Part shown: positions 51,920 to 62,219 of the stretch, piece after piece
How the letters are laid out: every line of letters begins with the position of its first letter
Numbering within the stretch: position 1 is the stretch's first letter
Assembly (NCBI RefSeq): GCF_001641265.1
Contig: NW_020167520.1
Coordinates: forward strand, 124,001-188,000
Length of the DNA: 64,000 nt
Source: Pseudogymnoascus destructans
Taxonomy: Eukaryota; Ascomycota; Leotiomycetes; Thelebolales; Thelebolaceae
Reading direction: 5' to 3'
Translations under genes and position numbers: made by a program
Notes under the pieces: generated by a model
What the model was told of the DNA's origin: nothing
Database searches by the model: none
Seen by the model: only the letters and a program-made list of their open reading frames with translations

Positions 51920-54829
51920 ATGTCGAAACCTCCGCCACATAGCGGTCGTGGGAAGAAGCCCGAATTGTCGCCAACACCCGAACAAACCCCACGGCAGAAG
52001 ACTGCAAAACAACCCCGGCTCTGGAATTCGGGGATTTCGCCAGCAGAAAAAGGAAAATCAGCGGTATCCCCATCGAAGCAGCCATCGAAGGAGCCATCGG
52101 AGGAGTTATCGAAGCAAACACTGAGGCAGCCACAACAGCAGCTACCAAAGCAGCCACCAAAGCAGACTCCAAGGCAGGCTCAAAGGCAGACTCCAACGCA
52201 AAAGCAGACAAAGCAGACGCCAAAAGAACTGCCAAAGCAGATGTCAAAACAGCCACCAAAACAACCAACAAAAACCAATTCATGGCGCAGTAGCACATCC
52301 CGAAACACAGGTGAAAGCCCACATGTTTCTTCGGTGAGGGATGTCCACAAATGGAGCCCATTCCATAAACGTGGCTACGAAACTGCGTCAATTTTGGGCT
52401 CCCCTTCAAAGAAACTACCTTCGCCTGTTCCGAAAGATAGCAAGGTTGGCTCGTTGCCCGGTAGTAACCACTCTCCTGCTAAAGATGACGAGTACTTCTC
52501 GTCTCTGCTGAAGAGAAGCAGACTAAGTATAGACGCTCCATCGAAAGCCCCAAATGCTTTTGAAATACCGTCGCAAAATGACAAGGGCCCTCGTTTTGAC
52601 CAGATATGTGACAACAAATCCCCTGTATCTGGGGTGCGCCCCTCTGGCACCAAAGCCAGATGTCTCTTTCCGCCAGGTTTCATCGCGGAAAGAGATGAGG
52701 AACAGGATATACCTTCAAGATTTGCCAACGAAACTATTATTTGTGAACGCATGCAACCCAGTAGACGCACCGGGAAACTCAGAAGCCCTGTGGGGACGCC
52801 AGTGGATGAAAGTCAGGAATCATGGCTGCCAGCAGATAATACTGGCGGTGACTGGCAGGCATGGAGGCCACCACAGAGTCTCAGGACTACCCCGGAGCCA
52901 ATCCGGGATCCAGCAATACTATCAAGGCAATTGAGGCAAAGGCTTCTCAATTTCACCAGTGACAGTGTCGACGAGCTTCGCGATGTGCCTATGAGAGCCA
53001 TGTTTGTACCAGGAGGTGCAGCGCCTCCAGATCAGCGAATAGAAGCTGCATACCTAAACCCTGAAGCACATATCTTGGCGATAGATCCAAACATAACGCT
53101 CCACACACCTAGATTGAGGAGGTCGGCAACTGTGAGCGACCCAGTACATCCTACAGCGGCAACGCACGGGGAAAGCCTCAATAGCCAAGCGAGGCAATAT
53201 TTCATTGGAAATTTCAGAGCTCAAATAATACAAAACGACGATCATGCATTCCAAATGATGCCAAAATCAGGCTCGCAGCATTATGACTATCTGGAGCCTC
53301 AAAATTCGAAGGGCGTATGCCAACCTACGGATCGAGAGTCCGCGTATCAAGCGATGCTAAGAAAGGCTCACTACAAACCTGATCAGACCCATCAACCCAG
53401 GCGTCTACGTGGGGGGGGGCATCGTAAGAGCGAGAGGGGAGAGAAAGATGCGCCCTTCTCGCGCATAGTGATACAGAAGGATGCACTCGAGGGGGATCCA
53501 AAGATTGTCTTGGAACCCACTCCTACCACTGTCGGCCGCTATCTTCAACCCTCGAGTCGGAATATTATTCGGGCAATTGGCTCAATCGTCAACGGAGTTT
53601 CTGGCAAGCCTCAAAAAGCAGAGCCAAATAAGGACGATATCACTCGTAAATCCAGACGTCAAGGGGAACCCTCTCCGATATATAAGCCGATTCGTGAGCC
53701 CATATCTCCAAATAAACACAACTTTCCAGGTCGCGCAGAGAATTCTTACACGCCTGACGGATGGTTTGTGGACCAAGAAATACAACAAAATCAAGATAAC
53801 AAGTCAGGTCCTCCACAGCCAAACTCACCTAGCAAGTCGGCACTGGATCCCACAGAAAATGGTCATCATTCGGTACCACCTGCCATACTTCCAGCAGTCG
53901 ACCATAGTCCATCGAATACTTCGCCGCGCCGTACGCTGAATAAAAGCGTCTCATGGGATCCTGCTATTACCCTTATTGGCCCGGTCATTAACCCTGTAAA
54001 CGAAAGGCCAACTACAGAAGCAATGTTTGAGAGACTCTTTGTGGAAGATGGAGGGAAAGGGGCTGCGGAACGGCAAGAAACGGGTGGTGATAAAGATGTC
54101 GATGCCTTTGTCTCGACGTTCAAACGATGGAAGAAGGGAGACAGGAACAAGTTGGACTCTCTGTTGAAGGCATTGAGAGATATCGAGACAGATACCGACA
54201 CTGATTCTGAAAATGGAGAGAAAGTTGACGAGGATATTCAAAACAGTGCCCAAGGTCAGGACACAACTACTGGCTTTGATCCAAGAGTGCCTGATTTTAA
54301 ACCTATAATTTTCAGAGAAAACGAGATCTGGCTACAAAAAGTCAGCTCCCATACTTGCCCAACATTGTCAGCATCAGCTAGACCAACAGCTCCTGCAACT
54401 ATCAATATCCCATTCCACGCCGCACTCCAAGGCCGTCCACCATGGCCTATCACTGGCAAGTTTGGGAATACCTTGCCGTATCAGCGTCCACTAAGAGCCC
54501 ATACACGGCCCAATTCACGAGGTGATTCGCAACCTACCAAGAAACGGGTGATCTGGGACAATCCGGAAGATCCCGGAGGGAGAGAAGCTGTCATGCAGTC
54601 TCAGCGCTGGGCGGGAGAGCTTCTTGAGCGGTTTACTAAGAAATATCCATTAACTGGCCAGAAGGCTGCTGTCGTTCCCAAGAAACGCCTCGAGGACCTG
54701 CCAATATCAAGATCAAATAGCAATACTCTGAAAGTGGCAAAGATGGTGTCTGATGCAGCAGACATCCAGCAAAAGTTAGAAGTATTATTGATGCAGAAGA
54801 AGGAGGCGAAGGCCAGGGGAATTCGGTGA
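51920..54829 (+). CDS. Large disordered protein of unknown function
   Basis: A single open frame. The ATG at 51920 (context AAG-ATG) is preferred; an upstream in-frame ATG at 51869 would add 17 residues. About 970 residues long. Residues ~50-130 are a degenerate Pro/Lys/Gln array (QTPRQ, KQPPK, KQTPK units). The rest is mostly polar with Ser/Thr/Pro. A few stretches look conserved: ETIICERMQPSRRTGKL, DPNITLHTPRLRR, SWDPAITLIGPVINP, and near the C-terminus KKRVIWDNPEDPGG and QSQRWAGELLERFTKKYPL, followed by a Lys/Glu helix. There is no recognised domain, signal peptide or membrane segment. The codon usage is like its neighbours, so I treat it as a real gene. Confidence 0.75.
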   Translation: MSKPPPHSGRGKKPELSPTPEQTPRQKTAKQPRLWNSGISPAEKGKSAVSPSKQPSKEPSEELSKQTLRQPQQQLPKQPPKQTPRQAQRQTPTQKQTKQTPKELPKQMSKQPPKQPTKTNSWRSSTSRNTGESPHVSSVRDVHKWSPFHKRGYETASILGSPSKKLPSPVPKDSKVGSLPGSNHSPAKDDEYFSSLLKRSRLSIDAPSKAPNAFEIPSQNDKGPRFDQICDNKSPVSGVRPSGTKARCLFPPGFIAERDEEQDIPSRFANETIICERMQPSRRTGKLRSPVGTPVDESQESWLPADNTGGDWQAWRPPQSLRTTPEPIRDPAILSRQLRQRLLNFTSDSVDELRDVPMRAMFVPGGAAPPDQRIEAAYLNPEAHILAIDPNITLHTPRLRRSATVSDPVHPTAATHGESLNSQARQYFIGNFRAQIIQNDDHAFQMMPKSGSQHYDYLEPQNSKGVCQPTDRESAYQAMLRKAHYKPDQTHQPRRLRGGGHRKSERGEKDAPFSRIVIQKDALEGDPKIVLEPTPTTVGRYLQPSSRNIIRAIGSIVNGVSGKPQKAEPNKDDITRKSRRQGEPSPIYKPIREPISPNKHNFPGRAENSYTPDGWFVDQEIQQNQDNKSGPPQPNSPSKSALDPTENGHHSVPPAILPAVDHSPSNTSPRRTLNKSVSWDPAITLIGPVINPVNERPTTEAMFERLFVEDGGKGAAERQETGGDKDVDAFVSTFKRWKKGDRNKLDSLLKALRDIETDTDTDSENGEKVDEDIQNSAQGQDTTTGFDPRVPDFKPIIFRENEIWLQKVSSHTCPTLSASARPTAPATINIPFHAALQGRPPWPITGKFGNTLPYQRPLRAHTRPNSRGDSQPTKKRVIWDNPEDPGGREAVMQSQRWAGELLERFTKKYPLTGQKAAVVPKKRLEDLPISRSNSNTLKVAKMVSDAADIQQKLEVLLMQKKEAKARGIR

Positions 54830-55507
54830 GAAGAGCGCGAGTCTCATGGTTTATGTTCGGTCCCAAAAACGTCGATAGCGGAGGGCAGGCTAGAGGTATT
54901 ATTATCAGATGGTAGGCCCTCAAGCAGCGCATCAGAGGTATTATTTGTTATTGTTTAGCGGTTTATTAGGACTTTGGTGGTGGTTTGTCCTTGAGCTGGG
55001 TAGTAAATATATGTTTTAGTCATTTGGTCTGTGCCTTCACCAGCTCGTCTCATCAACAACATAATCCCAAGACTGCCATTTTGGCACAGCAGAGCTGTAA
55101 AAAAAAATTGAGGTAAGACATTGTATCCATATGCAAAAATGGCATCTCACCGATGTTGTGGGCAGTGTTGAACATACTGTCTATGGTAGTAAATTATAAG
55201 ATAGGCGAGGTGACGTTGAATTGAACCAAAAGCGGCTTGGCCAGCCTGTTTGCAAGGCTGAACAATTTGTCCACACTCTACCTCATATTAAACTTTGCAA
55301 TACCGCTCCAACTATAATTGCGAATTGAGCAAAACCCTCGAATAAATAGCTTCATTCCTCAAGATCGTCTCTCAGGCCACTATCCACCGCGTCGTCTCCT
55401 CACCAGCGATTGACGCGACCCAGGGTCGAATGTTAACGACAAAGCGTCAACAACCGCCCCGAAGCGATTTACAACTCGACGACCCGTCGAAGCATTGAGC
55501 GTATCCA
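54830..55507. other. Intergenic, ~680 bp
   Basis: Upstream region of MED1. No gene, repeat or RNA recognised. Confidence 0.5.
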
Positions 55508-57532
55508 ATGGCTACCCCGACGCCTGTCGGAAAGCATCCCGCCAGCCTCAGGGCAGGCTTAACGCCACCTGTCTCCACGCCTTTCTCGGCGAGCAAATCG
55601 GTCAATCTCTCGCCTCAGCAGTACAAGAAGAGCCCCGCAAACTCGAACCAATACGCGCACCCGACAGCCTCCTCGTTCGGCGGGATAAATTTTGACAGCC
55701 CGACTACAGCAGCGGCTTTGGCGACACTGCCGCTGGGAGACCTTGGGCTCGATGCATCGGCTGGTGGATTGGGGGGTGGGCTGGGACACCTGGGCGGGGG
55801 GTTGGGGCTGGGGACTGGACTGGGCGGGCTACAAGGGATCGGAAGGCTTGATGAGGATGAGCGGAAGAGGAGGAAGTTGATGCAGATTGTTGATACCCTA
55901 AAGGCAGTGAAAGGCAGGGTCAGCGAGGATGGTATCGAGCGGCTGGCGCGGTCGGTGGGTTTGGAGTGTTTATGGGAGACCGGGATGGGAAGGGGAGGGA
56001 AGTCAAAGACTCTCATTATCGCTGGGACTGGACTCTCGATTGATATCGAGTTCACGGATAACGTCGTTGAGACGGTGACGCTCGGATTCCCGGAGAGCCC
56101 AGAGAGCGTGACGCGGCACGCAGACCAAGCGGGGAGGATTCTACTCGACGATCTGAAGCTCAGCAAGGACGAAACCGTGTTGACGAAACGGGTTGACCGA
56201 TTTGCGGGGAATCTGGATAGGATGGCGAGATTGGACAAGCTCAGTGTGATGCCCCAGCTGAATTGTCACGAAGCAGTTGCCGGAATATATGACAGCTTAG
56301 AGAGGCTACACAAATGGGAAGTGGCCAGGCTGACGGAGGAGGAGGCAATGTCAGGCAAGACACAAGAGCAAATCGTGAGGGCTGCGCTGTTGCAGAAGAG
56401 CGGCCGACCTGCCATGAATGCCCATGGTAATGTCGGGCTCTGCTTGGAATACTGGCAAGAGAGGCACGCTACTTCACAGGGAGAAGGTTGCAAAACATGG
56501 TCGCTCCTTCTTGAATGTGACCAGTCGTCATCCATGGTGTACCCTCCCGTTCGCGTTTCCTCGGCATGGATCTCACCTTCCGTCGCCAAGTCCAACCCAA
56601 CAGCTGATGACGTCCTCCTCTCAGCTTCTGATGTCGTTCTTGACTGGCAAGATCCTCCAAACATCCTTCTCACCTCCAACCCCGACCAGAAGGATGACAG
56701 CGGCATGGAAGGCATCGAACAGCCCGGCCAGCTACCCAATCAGAAATTCCCAGATGTGCGCTTTGTGGCAAAGTTCAGCCCGCCCTTAACCTTGCCATAC
56801 AGCGCAGCAATGCAAATTTACGACTCGACTAGCGCACACCTTGAACCAGATGCTTTAGCGGCATTGGACGCTCTTGCCTTCCCACCCCAAACCGCGGAAA
56901 CGAGCGAGCCAGATGGTGCCCACCGACGAATACGGAAGGAGCAACTGGTCAGCGTGTATAACCGCGCAGGCGAGCATGAGAAGAAGTGCCACACAAACAC
57001 GCTCACTATTCCAAAAATGGAATACGCCCTAACGTTAACGGAGGTGCCGTTCAGTCATCCGCGGGAGCTAGTGCAAATGCTACCCATCTTGAGACAATAC
57101 ACCAGACTATCTACGCTACTTGAAAGAAGCTTTGGGTCAAAATATACATCGGACCACAAGACAGAGAGCGAGGATGTACCGGGAGAGGAGAGTACCGTGA
57201 AGGACGAGTTTGACGCCTTCATGGCGGAGGCAAGCCACAAGGATAAAGATCTACAGTTTACGAAAATACCTGTCGATGTCAGCTTATACACTCAGCCAGG
57301 ACCAAGCCTGAGGATAATCTTCCCCCTTGGTCCACGGATAGCGGACATTTTGGTGGGGATCGAATCAAACGGTTCACTTAGTGTTGTCTCACAGAACATT
57401 CTTCCCGATGGAGATGGCATGACGGAAACCACCAAGATGAAGTCTCTGGTCGTGGATGATCTAGGAAGGATATTGGAGACGTGCGAAGATATTGGCATAT
57501 TTGCGGAGTTTCTGCGGCAGAGGCTGGTATGA
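55508..57532 (+). CDS. MED1: Mediator complex subunit 1
   Basis: A single exon of 674 residues. The N-terminus (1-115) is low-complexity with a Gly/Leu array (GGLGGGLGHLGGG). The MED1 domain begins near DEDERKRRKLMQIVDTL and has RVSEDGIERLARSVGLECLWE, LIIAGTGLSIDIEF, LDRMARLDKLSVMPQLNCHEAVAGIYDSL and the fungal hallmark GRPAMNAHGNVGLCLEYWQE. The C-terminal part runs to the end of the protein (FPLGPRIADILVGI, ILETCEDIGIFAEF). MED1 is a subunit of the Mediator middle module and a target of activators. It is the second Mediator subunit in the window. The frame is clean and has no introns. Confidence 0.92.
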   Translation: MATPTPVGKHPASLRAGLTPPVSTPFSASKSVNLSPQQYKKSPANSNQYAHPTASSFGGINFDSPTTAAALATLPLGDLGLDASAGGLGGGLGHLGGGLGLGTGLGGLQGIGRLDEDERKRRKLMQIVDTLKAVKGRVSEDGIERLARSVGLECLWETGMGRGGKSKTLIIAGTGLSIDIEFTDNVVETVTLGFPESPESVTRHADQAGRILLDDLKLSKDETVLTKRVDRFAGNLDRMARLDKLSVMPQLNCHEAVAGIYDSLERLHKWEVARLTEEEAMSGKTQEQIVRAALLQKSGRPAMNAHGNVGLCLEYWQERHATSQGEGCKTWSLLLECDQSSSMVYPPVRVSSAWISPSVAKSNPTADDVLLSASDVVLDWQDPPNILLTSNPDQKDDSGMEGIEQPGQLPNQKFPDVRFVAKFSPPLTLPYSAAMQIYDSTSAHLEPDALAALDALAFPPQTAETSEPDGAHRRIRKEQLVSVYNRAGEHEKKCHTNTLTIPKMEYALTLTEVPFSHPRELVQMLPILRQYTRLSTLLERSFGSKYTSDHKTESEDVPGEESTVKDEFDAFMAEASHKDKDLQFTKIPVDVSLYTQPGPSLRIIFPLGPRIADILVGIESNGSLSVVSQNILPDGDGMTETTKMKSLVVDDLGRILETCEDIGIFAEFLRQRLV

Positions 57533-58245
57533 GTAATAGAGAATGTGCCAGACTGCGGGGCAGAGACCTTTTGCGCTGAGGCCATAGAGTAGGCGATGAC
57601 GATGATACCCACCAATAAGATCCAAGAAGCTTCAATTTGATCTGACGACGGCGAGGTTCCAGTGCCATAACTCATGCCACGATTTCCGTTTGATACTCAC
57701 GGCTTACTAGCGTCCTCAAATGCAAGTGCATTTGAGAACACTATATTAGTGCCTAAAGTAGTAAGTCTATATTGAGATTCATCACGTCTTGAACTTAGCG
57801 GAGTGTTGTTGATGTGTTCTTAATGCGAGTTGAATGTAAGTTGGGTTTCCTTGCACGATCACAGTTTATTTAATTCCTCCCGAGCTGTATTTAAGAGTCC
57901 ATAATATCAGAGAGTAAAGCTTCATTGATGTCAGATTCTCGTGGTGAAGGCGGGCATTAGCGCGTTCAACTTCACCGGCGTCAAAGCGAGCATTAGCACG
58001 TGGGGGTCCACCACGCCAAACATTAGCCAGGAACCACAAATCAGGAACGCATCAAACGCCTGATGTCTTTAATTTATTACGGCACGGCCTCGAAATTTCT
58101 CTCCTTCTGATTTATCTTCCCTTTTTCTCATACACATTAGAATGTGCGAATTTACATGTCAATATTCGACTAGTATTAATTCTCACTCAAATCTGATATT
58201 CTCACTTCATACAATTTCTGTTGGCGCTTTTGGTATTTATACACC
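57533..58245. other. Intergenic, ~710 bp, with imperfect repeats
   Basis: Between MED1 and the next gene. It holds an imperfect repeat at 57946-58030 in which GCATTAGC recurs at ~36-bp spacing. No gene recognised. Confidence 0.5.
57946..58030. repeat. Imperfect ~33-36-bp repeat
   Basis: The strings GCGGGCATTAGCGCGT, GCGAGCATTAGCACGT and CCAAACATTAGCC are regularly spaced, each followed or preceded by a TCACC/TCCACC string. Confidence 0.6.
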
Positions 58246-61236
58246 ATGGCACCTGGACGTATCAGTCTCAGAGCTGGGCAAGAGTCATGGGCCACCGAAG
58301 AACAATGGGAGAATGATGGGGAGTACGATGGGGAGTATGATGGGGAATATGATGGGAAGTATGATGGGGAGTATGATGGAGAGTATGACGCTGAATGGGA
58401 TTCTAACGATGATGCCACTGACAGCTATGCCACCGACGGTGAATGGGACTCAAAATCTGCAGATGCGGAGGAAGCCTCTGCACCAGCAACTGAAGAGCCA
58501 GAAACTGTAGGGCCAAAAAATGAAGAGCCAGCTCCAGTGTCCACCAAAGAAGCTCCAGGTAACCCAGGCAACCCAGGCACGTTGTTGGTCGACGAAGAAG
58601 CTTCGCTACCAAATGAGGAGAATGACAGCGTTACCAACTTCGACTCATTTGATGCTGATAAAACGCCGCAGCAAGCACATCAGGCTGGGGATGAGCCGGT
58701 TGATCCGCAAGTTCCACAAGAAGAAAAGCCAAAATTGACACCAGAAGAGCAAGCTATGAAAGATAGAGAATCATGGCAATTGGCGGTTGCCGACCGCAAA
58801 GAAAGACTCCGAGAGGGTCAAATGGCCAAAAACGATAGGGCGCGCAAGTTGTTTGATATTTTCCAGAAAGACCGTAAGGAGGAAAAACTCAAGACGCCCA
58901 AAAAAGTCGTTGCTGTGAAGTCTAGCAGATATAAGAACCGCATCAACAATAGAGGATTAGTTGGTGAGCTTGGAAAGAAGGTTGCGGGTAAGGTTGCGGA
59001 TGTGGTGGCAGAAAAGTTGGCGGAAAGGCTGGCAAGTAAGAAGGCAGGGGCAGAGGAAAATAAAGAGGAGATAACAGATAAGAAGCCAGGGGAAGAAGTT
59101 CTCACTGCATCTGGATCTTCCAATAACTTCGTTGATCAAACCTTCATGGACAACCTGATGAAAGCCATCGAGGGCCCAAATCTCCCAGTCATGGAAGGCT
59201 TGCCTGGTGTGACCAGCTACGACGAGGATGCACCAAGCAACCCCGAGGACCCACGCCGAATCCACAGAGTCCTTAAGGTCGTTTTGGGCAGCGAGCTCTT
59301 CGAGGAGCTTAGCGAACTTTCCTTAGACGACTACGAAGCCCAGGACCAAGCTGCTCGCGAGCAGCTCGTGAATAAAGTTGTCTTTACCGTGAAGGGGAAC
59401 CCGGCTACTGAGAAGATCAAGATCGAACTCCTGGAGGGGCTGCCTGGACTTGGAGACTGTGGAGTCCCTCTTCCTCTCAGAAAGCCCGTGGCTAATCCGG
59501 TCGATCCTTGCGAACTTGCTGAGCTATGTGCGCCTGATATTCCTTGCCCTGCGGCCGGCTTGTGCCGGAAGGCGAACGCTCACGGGGCAGATAAGGATAC
59601 CACCTCGACAAGCACTGCCACAGACATCACGTCTGATGGTGCTGAGCGTAAAGTATCTCCAATGTTGACACTTCTCAGGCTATTCAGAGCTGTCAGATTG
59701 TCTCCCGGGGCACCCAAAGAACCCAAACGAAAGACCTATGAGGGGTTCCGTGGAATTGGAAAACGCGATGTAGGTGGATTCGAAGCCTACATGGCCGACC
59801 TCAACAATGCTTGCAGCTTCAATATGCGAGAAGGTCGTAAGGAGGTTGTTGGAGCTCCTCGAAAATTAAGTCCCAACTTCAAGACCGTGGAGCACAACAG
59901 AACTGGGGCAGGTGCCACCCGTAAACCACTAGGGAATGATGAAAAAGAGGAAGGTGCCTCCCTGGAATCTGAAGATGGTGAGGAAGGTGCGGAGGACGAC
60001 TCGTATGGAGAAGACAAGGAAGGCGCGGAGGGTGAATCAGGTGACAAAAATGAGGATACGCCTGCTTCTGACAAATCAACTGCTCGCCACGGCAACCATA
60101 ACGGATGGTTCCCATCTATCGTCTACCGCCGGTCGGTCGAACCTGCCGAAGATGACGTGCCAGCCGTGTCAGATGCTCCATCCGTGCCTGCCGCCATTGT
60201 GGCCCCAATCGAGTCTGTCGTCCCTTCCCCTTTCAGCGAAAACGCCGTGGACGACCTTATTGCAGAGACTATTACTGTAGCATCGCTTGGGCCAGCTCTA
60301 CCGCCTTCCACCACCCCTGAGTCAGTTTTTGGCATTACACGGTCCACCGCTACAGCTACATCAACGGAAGGAATAATTGAAGGGTCGGAGCCAGTTACCA
60401 CAGAAGCTGATTCCGGTGCGACAGGCCCAATCACCACCGACGCCGTCCCCGCCAAAGAGCGCGAAATGGCCTACAAGGCCGTCAAACCGAAGAACACGCA
60501 AACCATGAGCAAAGAAGCCTCATCCTGGGACAAGAAGCAGCGCCAAAGAGCGCGCCGCATCAAAAAAGAGCGTGAGGCCCGTGCCCGCGCCCTCCGTCGC
60601 ATAAAATTTGCCAAGAAGCTTGAGGCGAAACGCGCACGCCAAGCCGCTGATCGCGCCGCCTTCCTCGAGGAGATCGATTATCAACCTCCAACTCCACCTC
60701 AGTACAGCAAGCGCGCGCCGCCATCGCCATTGGAGCATGCGCCAGCGTGGACAGGGCAGGGGGTCAAGGAGGAAGAGCAAAGATGGCGGGCTGGGGAGGG
60801 AGGGGTGAGCGCTGCGGATCGCGAGGATGCTGCGCGGGAGATTGTGAAGGTTGCGAAGTTGAGGGAGGCGGAGAGACAGAAGGGTGTTGAGGATGCGGCG
60901 GCGAGAGCAAGGGTGGCGGCTCAGGATGATGGGATTGGTAACCCGTATTTGGATCACAAGTCGTATGACCCGGCTCAGGCGCATGTTGATGAGGCGACCG
61001 GGGCTCGGTTCCCGTACAAAGGTGTTGGAGATGCGACGCCAGAGTTGGGGAATGTGGGGGTTGTGGTGGTGATTTTGGTGTGGATTGTGTTGATGGTTGC
61101 GATTTTGAGATGTCAGGGGCGCAGGGGCGATGGATCGCCGAACTGGGCAAGAGAGCGTCGTGGACGGGGGTTCTTGAGGCAGGGCAGGAAGAAGAGGCAG
61201 AGTGAGGAGCAGGAGAGGGAGAAGTTGGATGTTTAG
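58246..61236 (+). CDS. Repeat-containing protein of unknown function with C-terminal membrane segment
   Basis: A single open frame of 996 residues; ATG in an ACACC-ATG context. No N-terminal signal peptide. Residues ~24-48 are six tandem YDGE-type tetrapeptides (12-bp DNA repeat at 58316-58390). An acidic Glu/Pro/Thr region, a Lys-rich helical zone (~165-290), and a more ordered block with FMDNLMKAIEGPNLP, RRIHRVLKVVLGSELFEEL and ELLEGLPGLGDCG follow; the last is next to a Cys-rich string (CELAELCAPDIPCPAAGLC). The C-terminal 120 residues have a Lys/Arg coiled coil, then the hydrophobic VGVVVVILVWIVLMVAIL (~945-965) and a basic tail, giving a single membrane span. I do not recognise the family. 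Confidence 0.72.
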   Translation: MAPGRISLRAGQESWATEEQWENDGEYDGEYDGEYDGKYDGEYDGEYDAEWDSNDDATDSYATDGEWDSKSADAEEASAPATEEPETVGPKNEEPAPVSTKEAPGNPGNPGTLLVDEEASLPNEENDSVTNFDSFDADKTPQQAHQAGDEPVDPQVPQEEKPKLTPEEQAMKDRESWQLAVADRKERLREGQMAKNDRARKLFDIFQKDRKEEKLKTPKKVVAVKSSRYKNRINNRGLVGELGKKVAGKVADVVAEKLAERLASKKAGAEENKEEITDKKPGEEVLTASGSSNNFVDQTFMDNLMKAIEGPNLPVMEGLPGVTSYDEDAPSNPEDPRRIHRVLKVVLGSELFEELSELSLDDYEAQDQAAREQLVNKVVFTVKGNPATEKIKIELLEGLPGLGDCGVPLPLRKPVANPVDPCELAELCAPDIPCPAAGLCRKANAHGADKDTTSTSTATDITSDGAERKVSPMLTLLRLFRAVRLSPGAPKEPKRKTYEGFRGIGKRDVGGFEAYMADLNNACSFNMREGRKEVVGAPRKLSPNFKTVEHNRTGAGATRKPLGNDEKEEGASLESEDGEEGAEDDSYGEDKEGAEGESGDKNEDTPASDKSTARHGNHNGWFPSIVYRRSVEPAEDDVPAVSDAPSVPAAIVAPIESVVPSPFSENAVDDLIAETITVASLGPALPPSTTPESVFGITRSTATATSTEGIIEGSEPVTTEADSGATGPITTDAVPAKEREMAYKAVKPKNTQTMSKEASSWDKKQRQRARRIKKEREARARALRRIKFAKKLEAKRARQAADRAAFLEEIDYQPPTPPQYSKRAPPSPLEHAPAWTGQGVKEEEQRWRAGEGGVSAADREDAAREIVKVAKLREAERQKGVEDAAARARVAAQDDGIGNPYLDHKSYDPAQAHVDEATGARFPYKGVGDATPELGNVGVVVVILVWIVLMVAILRCQGRRGDGSPNWARERRGRGFLRQGRKKRQSEEQEREKLDV
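58316..58390 (+). repeat. 12-bp in-frame coding repeat (YDGE units)
   Basis: About six units of GAGTATGATGGG with third-position variants, lying inside the unknown 996-residue protein. Confidence 0.9.
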
Positions 61237-62219
61237 TGGCGGATGTGATGATTTTGTTAGGTTTTGGATAGGGCCGTCGAGCCCGCTGGCGTCGTTGGTA
61301 CACGCGTTGCTATCCTCAGGGTCGTCCAACCCGCATCGAGGTCATCTTCTCTTCTGTAATGGACCGTCAATGCTTTCAGATCATCATTTCATCTAGGTCG
61401 TCGAATGTTCACTTCAACTTGGTTTAATAGAATGGGAGTGTCTTGAAATTGACTCTGATTAATTATACTCGTTGAGGGCATGTTCGAGCACTATGTACAG
61501 TCGATCTACATATACTACACAGTCTTACAGCTTGTGTTCGTGGCTGTTCCCTGCTCTACTCCTTCTGGAACTGTAAGAGCACCTCCCGTACGAATAAATG
61601 ACCGTTTCTTTGCTCTCTTCTTCTTCTGTCGTTCGTTTTCAGCTCGTAAATGTCGATTTTCCTTTACAGCCTTTTACTAAGAATATCGGTATGGTGACAA
61701 ATTCTAGAGGTAATTAACTCTATTTGTCGGTCTACACCTATAGGATTGCAAGGCGTCTCTAGAAAAGTACTCAGTCTAGGTCATATGGGACTAAAACCTG
61801 TGCCTACAAACCTGTTACAAATAATATCTAACATGATAGAATAGCACTCTGTTCTGGCCTCCGCGTGGCACTCTGTACATCCGTGCTACTGAAGCACTCT
61901 TCTCTGTGGGGTTTTCATTTAAAAATTCATATTATGCTACGAAGCCCTTTCCTAGCCACATTATTAGCTACATAAGACAGTGTGGGTCGGTCAGCCCAAG
62001 CAAGACCCTTTTTTACGATTAATCCTCTCCAATGGTCACGAAAAAAGGGCCGCCTCCTCCAAGGTACCCTTTCTCCTCACCTGACCCCGTCCGCAAGTTC
62101 CGTAAGCTCCACTGGGCAACTTGCCTTATTTGACATCTTACCTCCTCCACCTCCGCATCAACTTCACCACAAACCAGACACCATTTACTCTCCGGCGACA
62201 TTCCGCCTTCACCTCAATC
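61237..62219. promoter_or_regulatory. Intergenic, ~980 bp, upstream of ERG9
   Basis: Holds the 3' end of the preceding gene and the squalene synthase promoter. Short Thr/Tyr/Phe-rich frames are open but not conserved. No sterol-response site is claimed. Confidence 0.5.
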
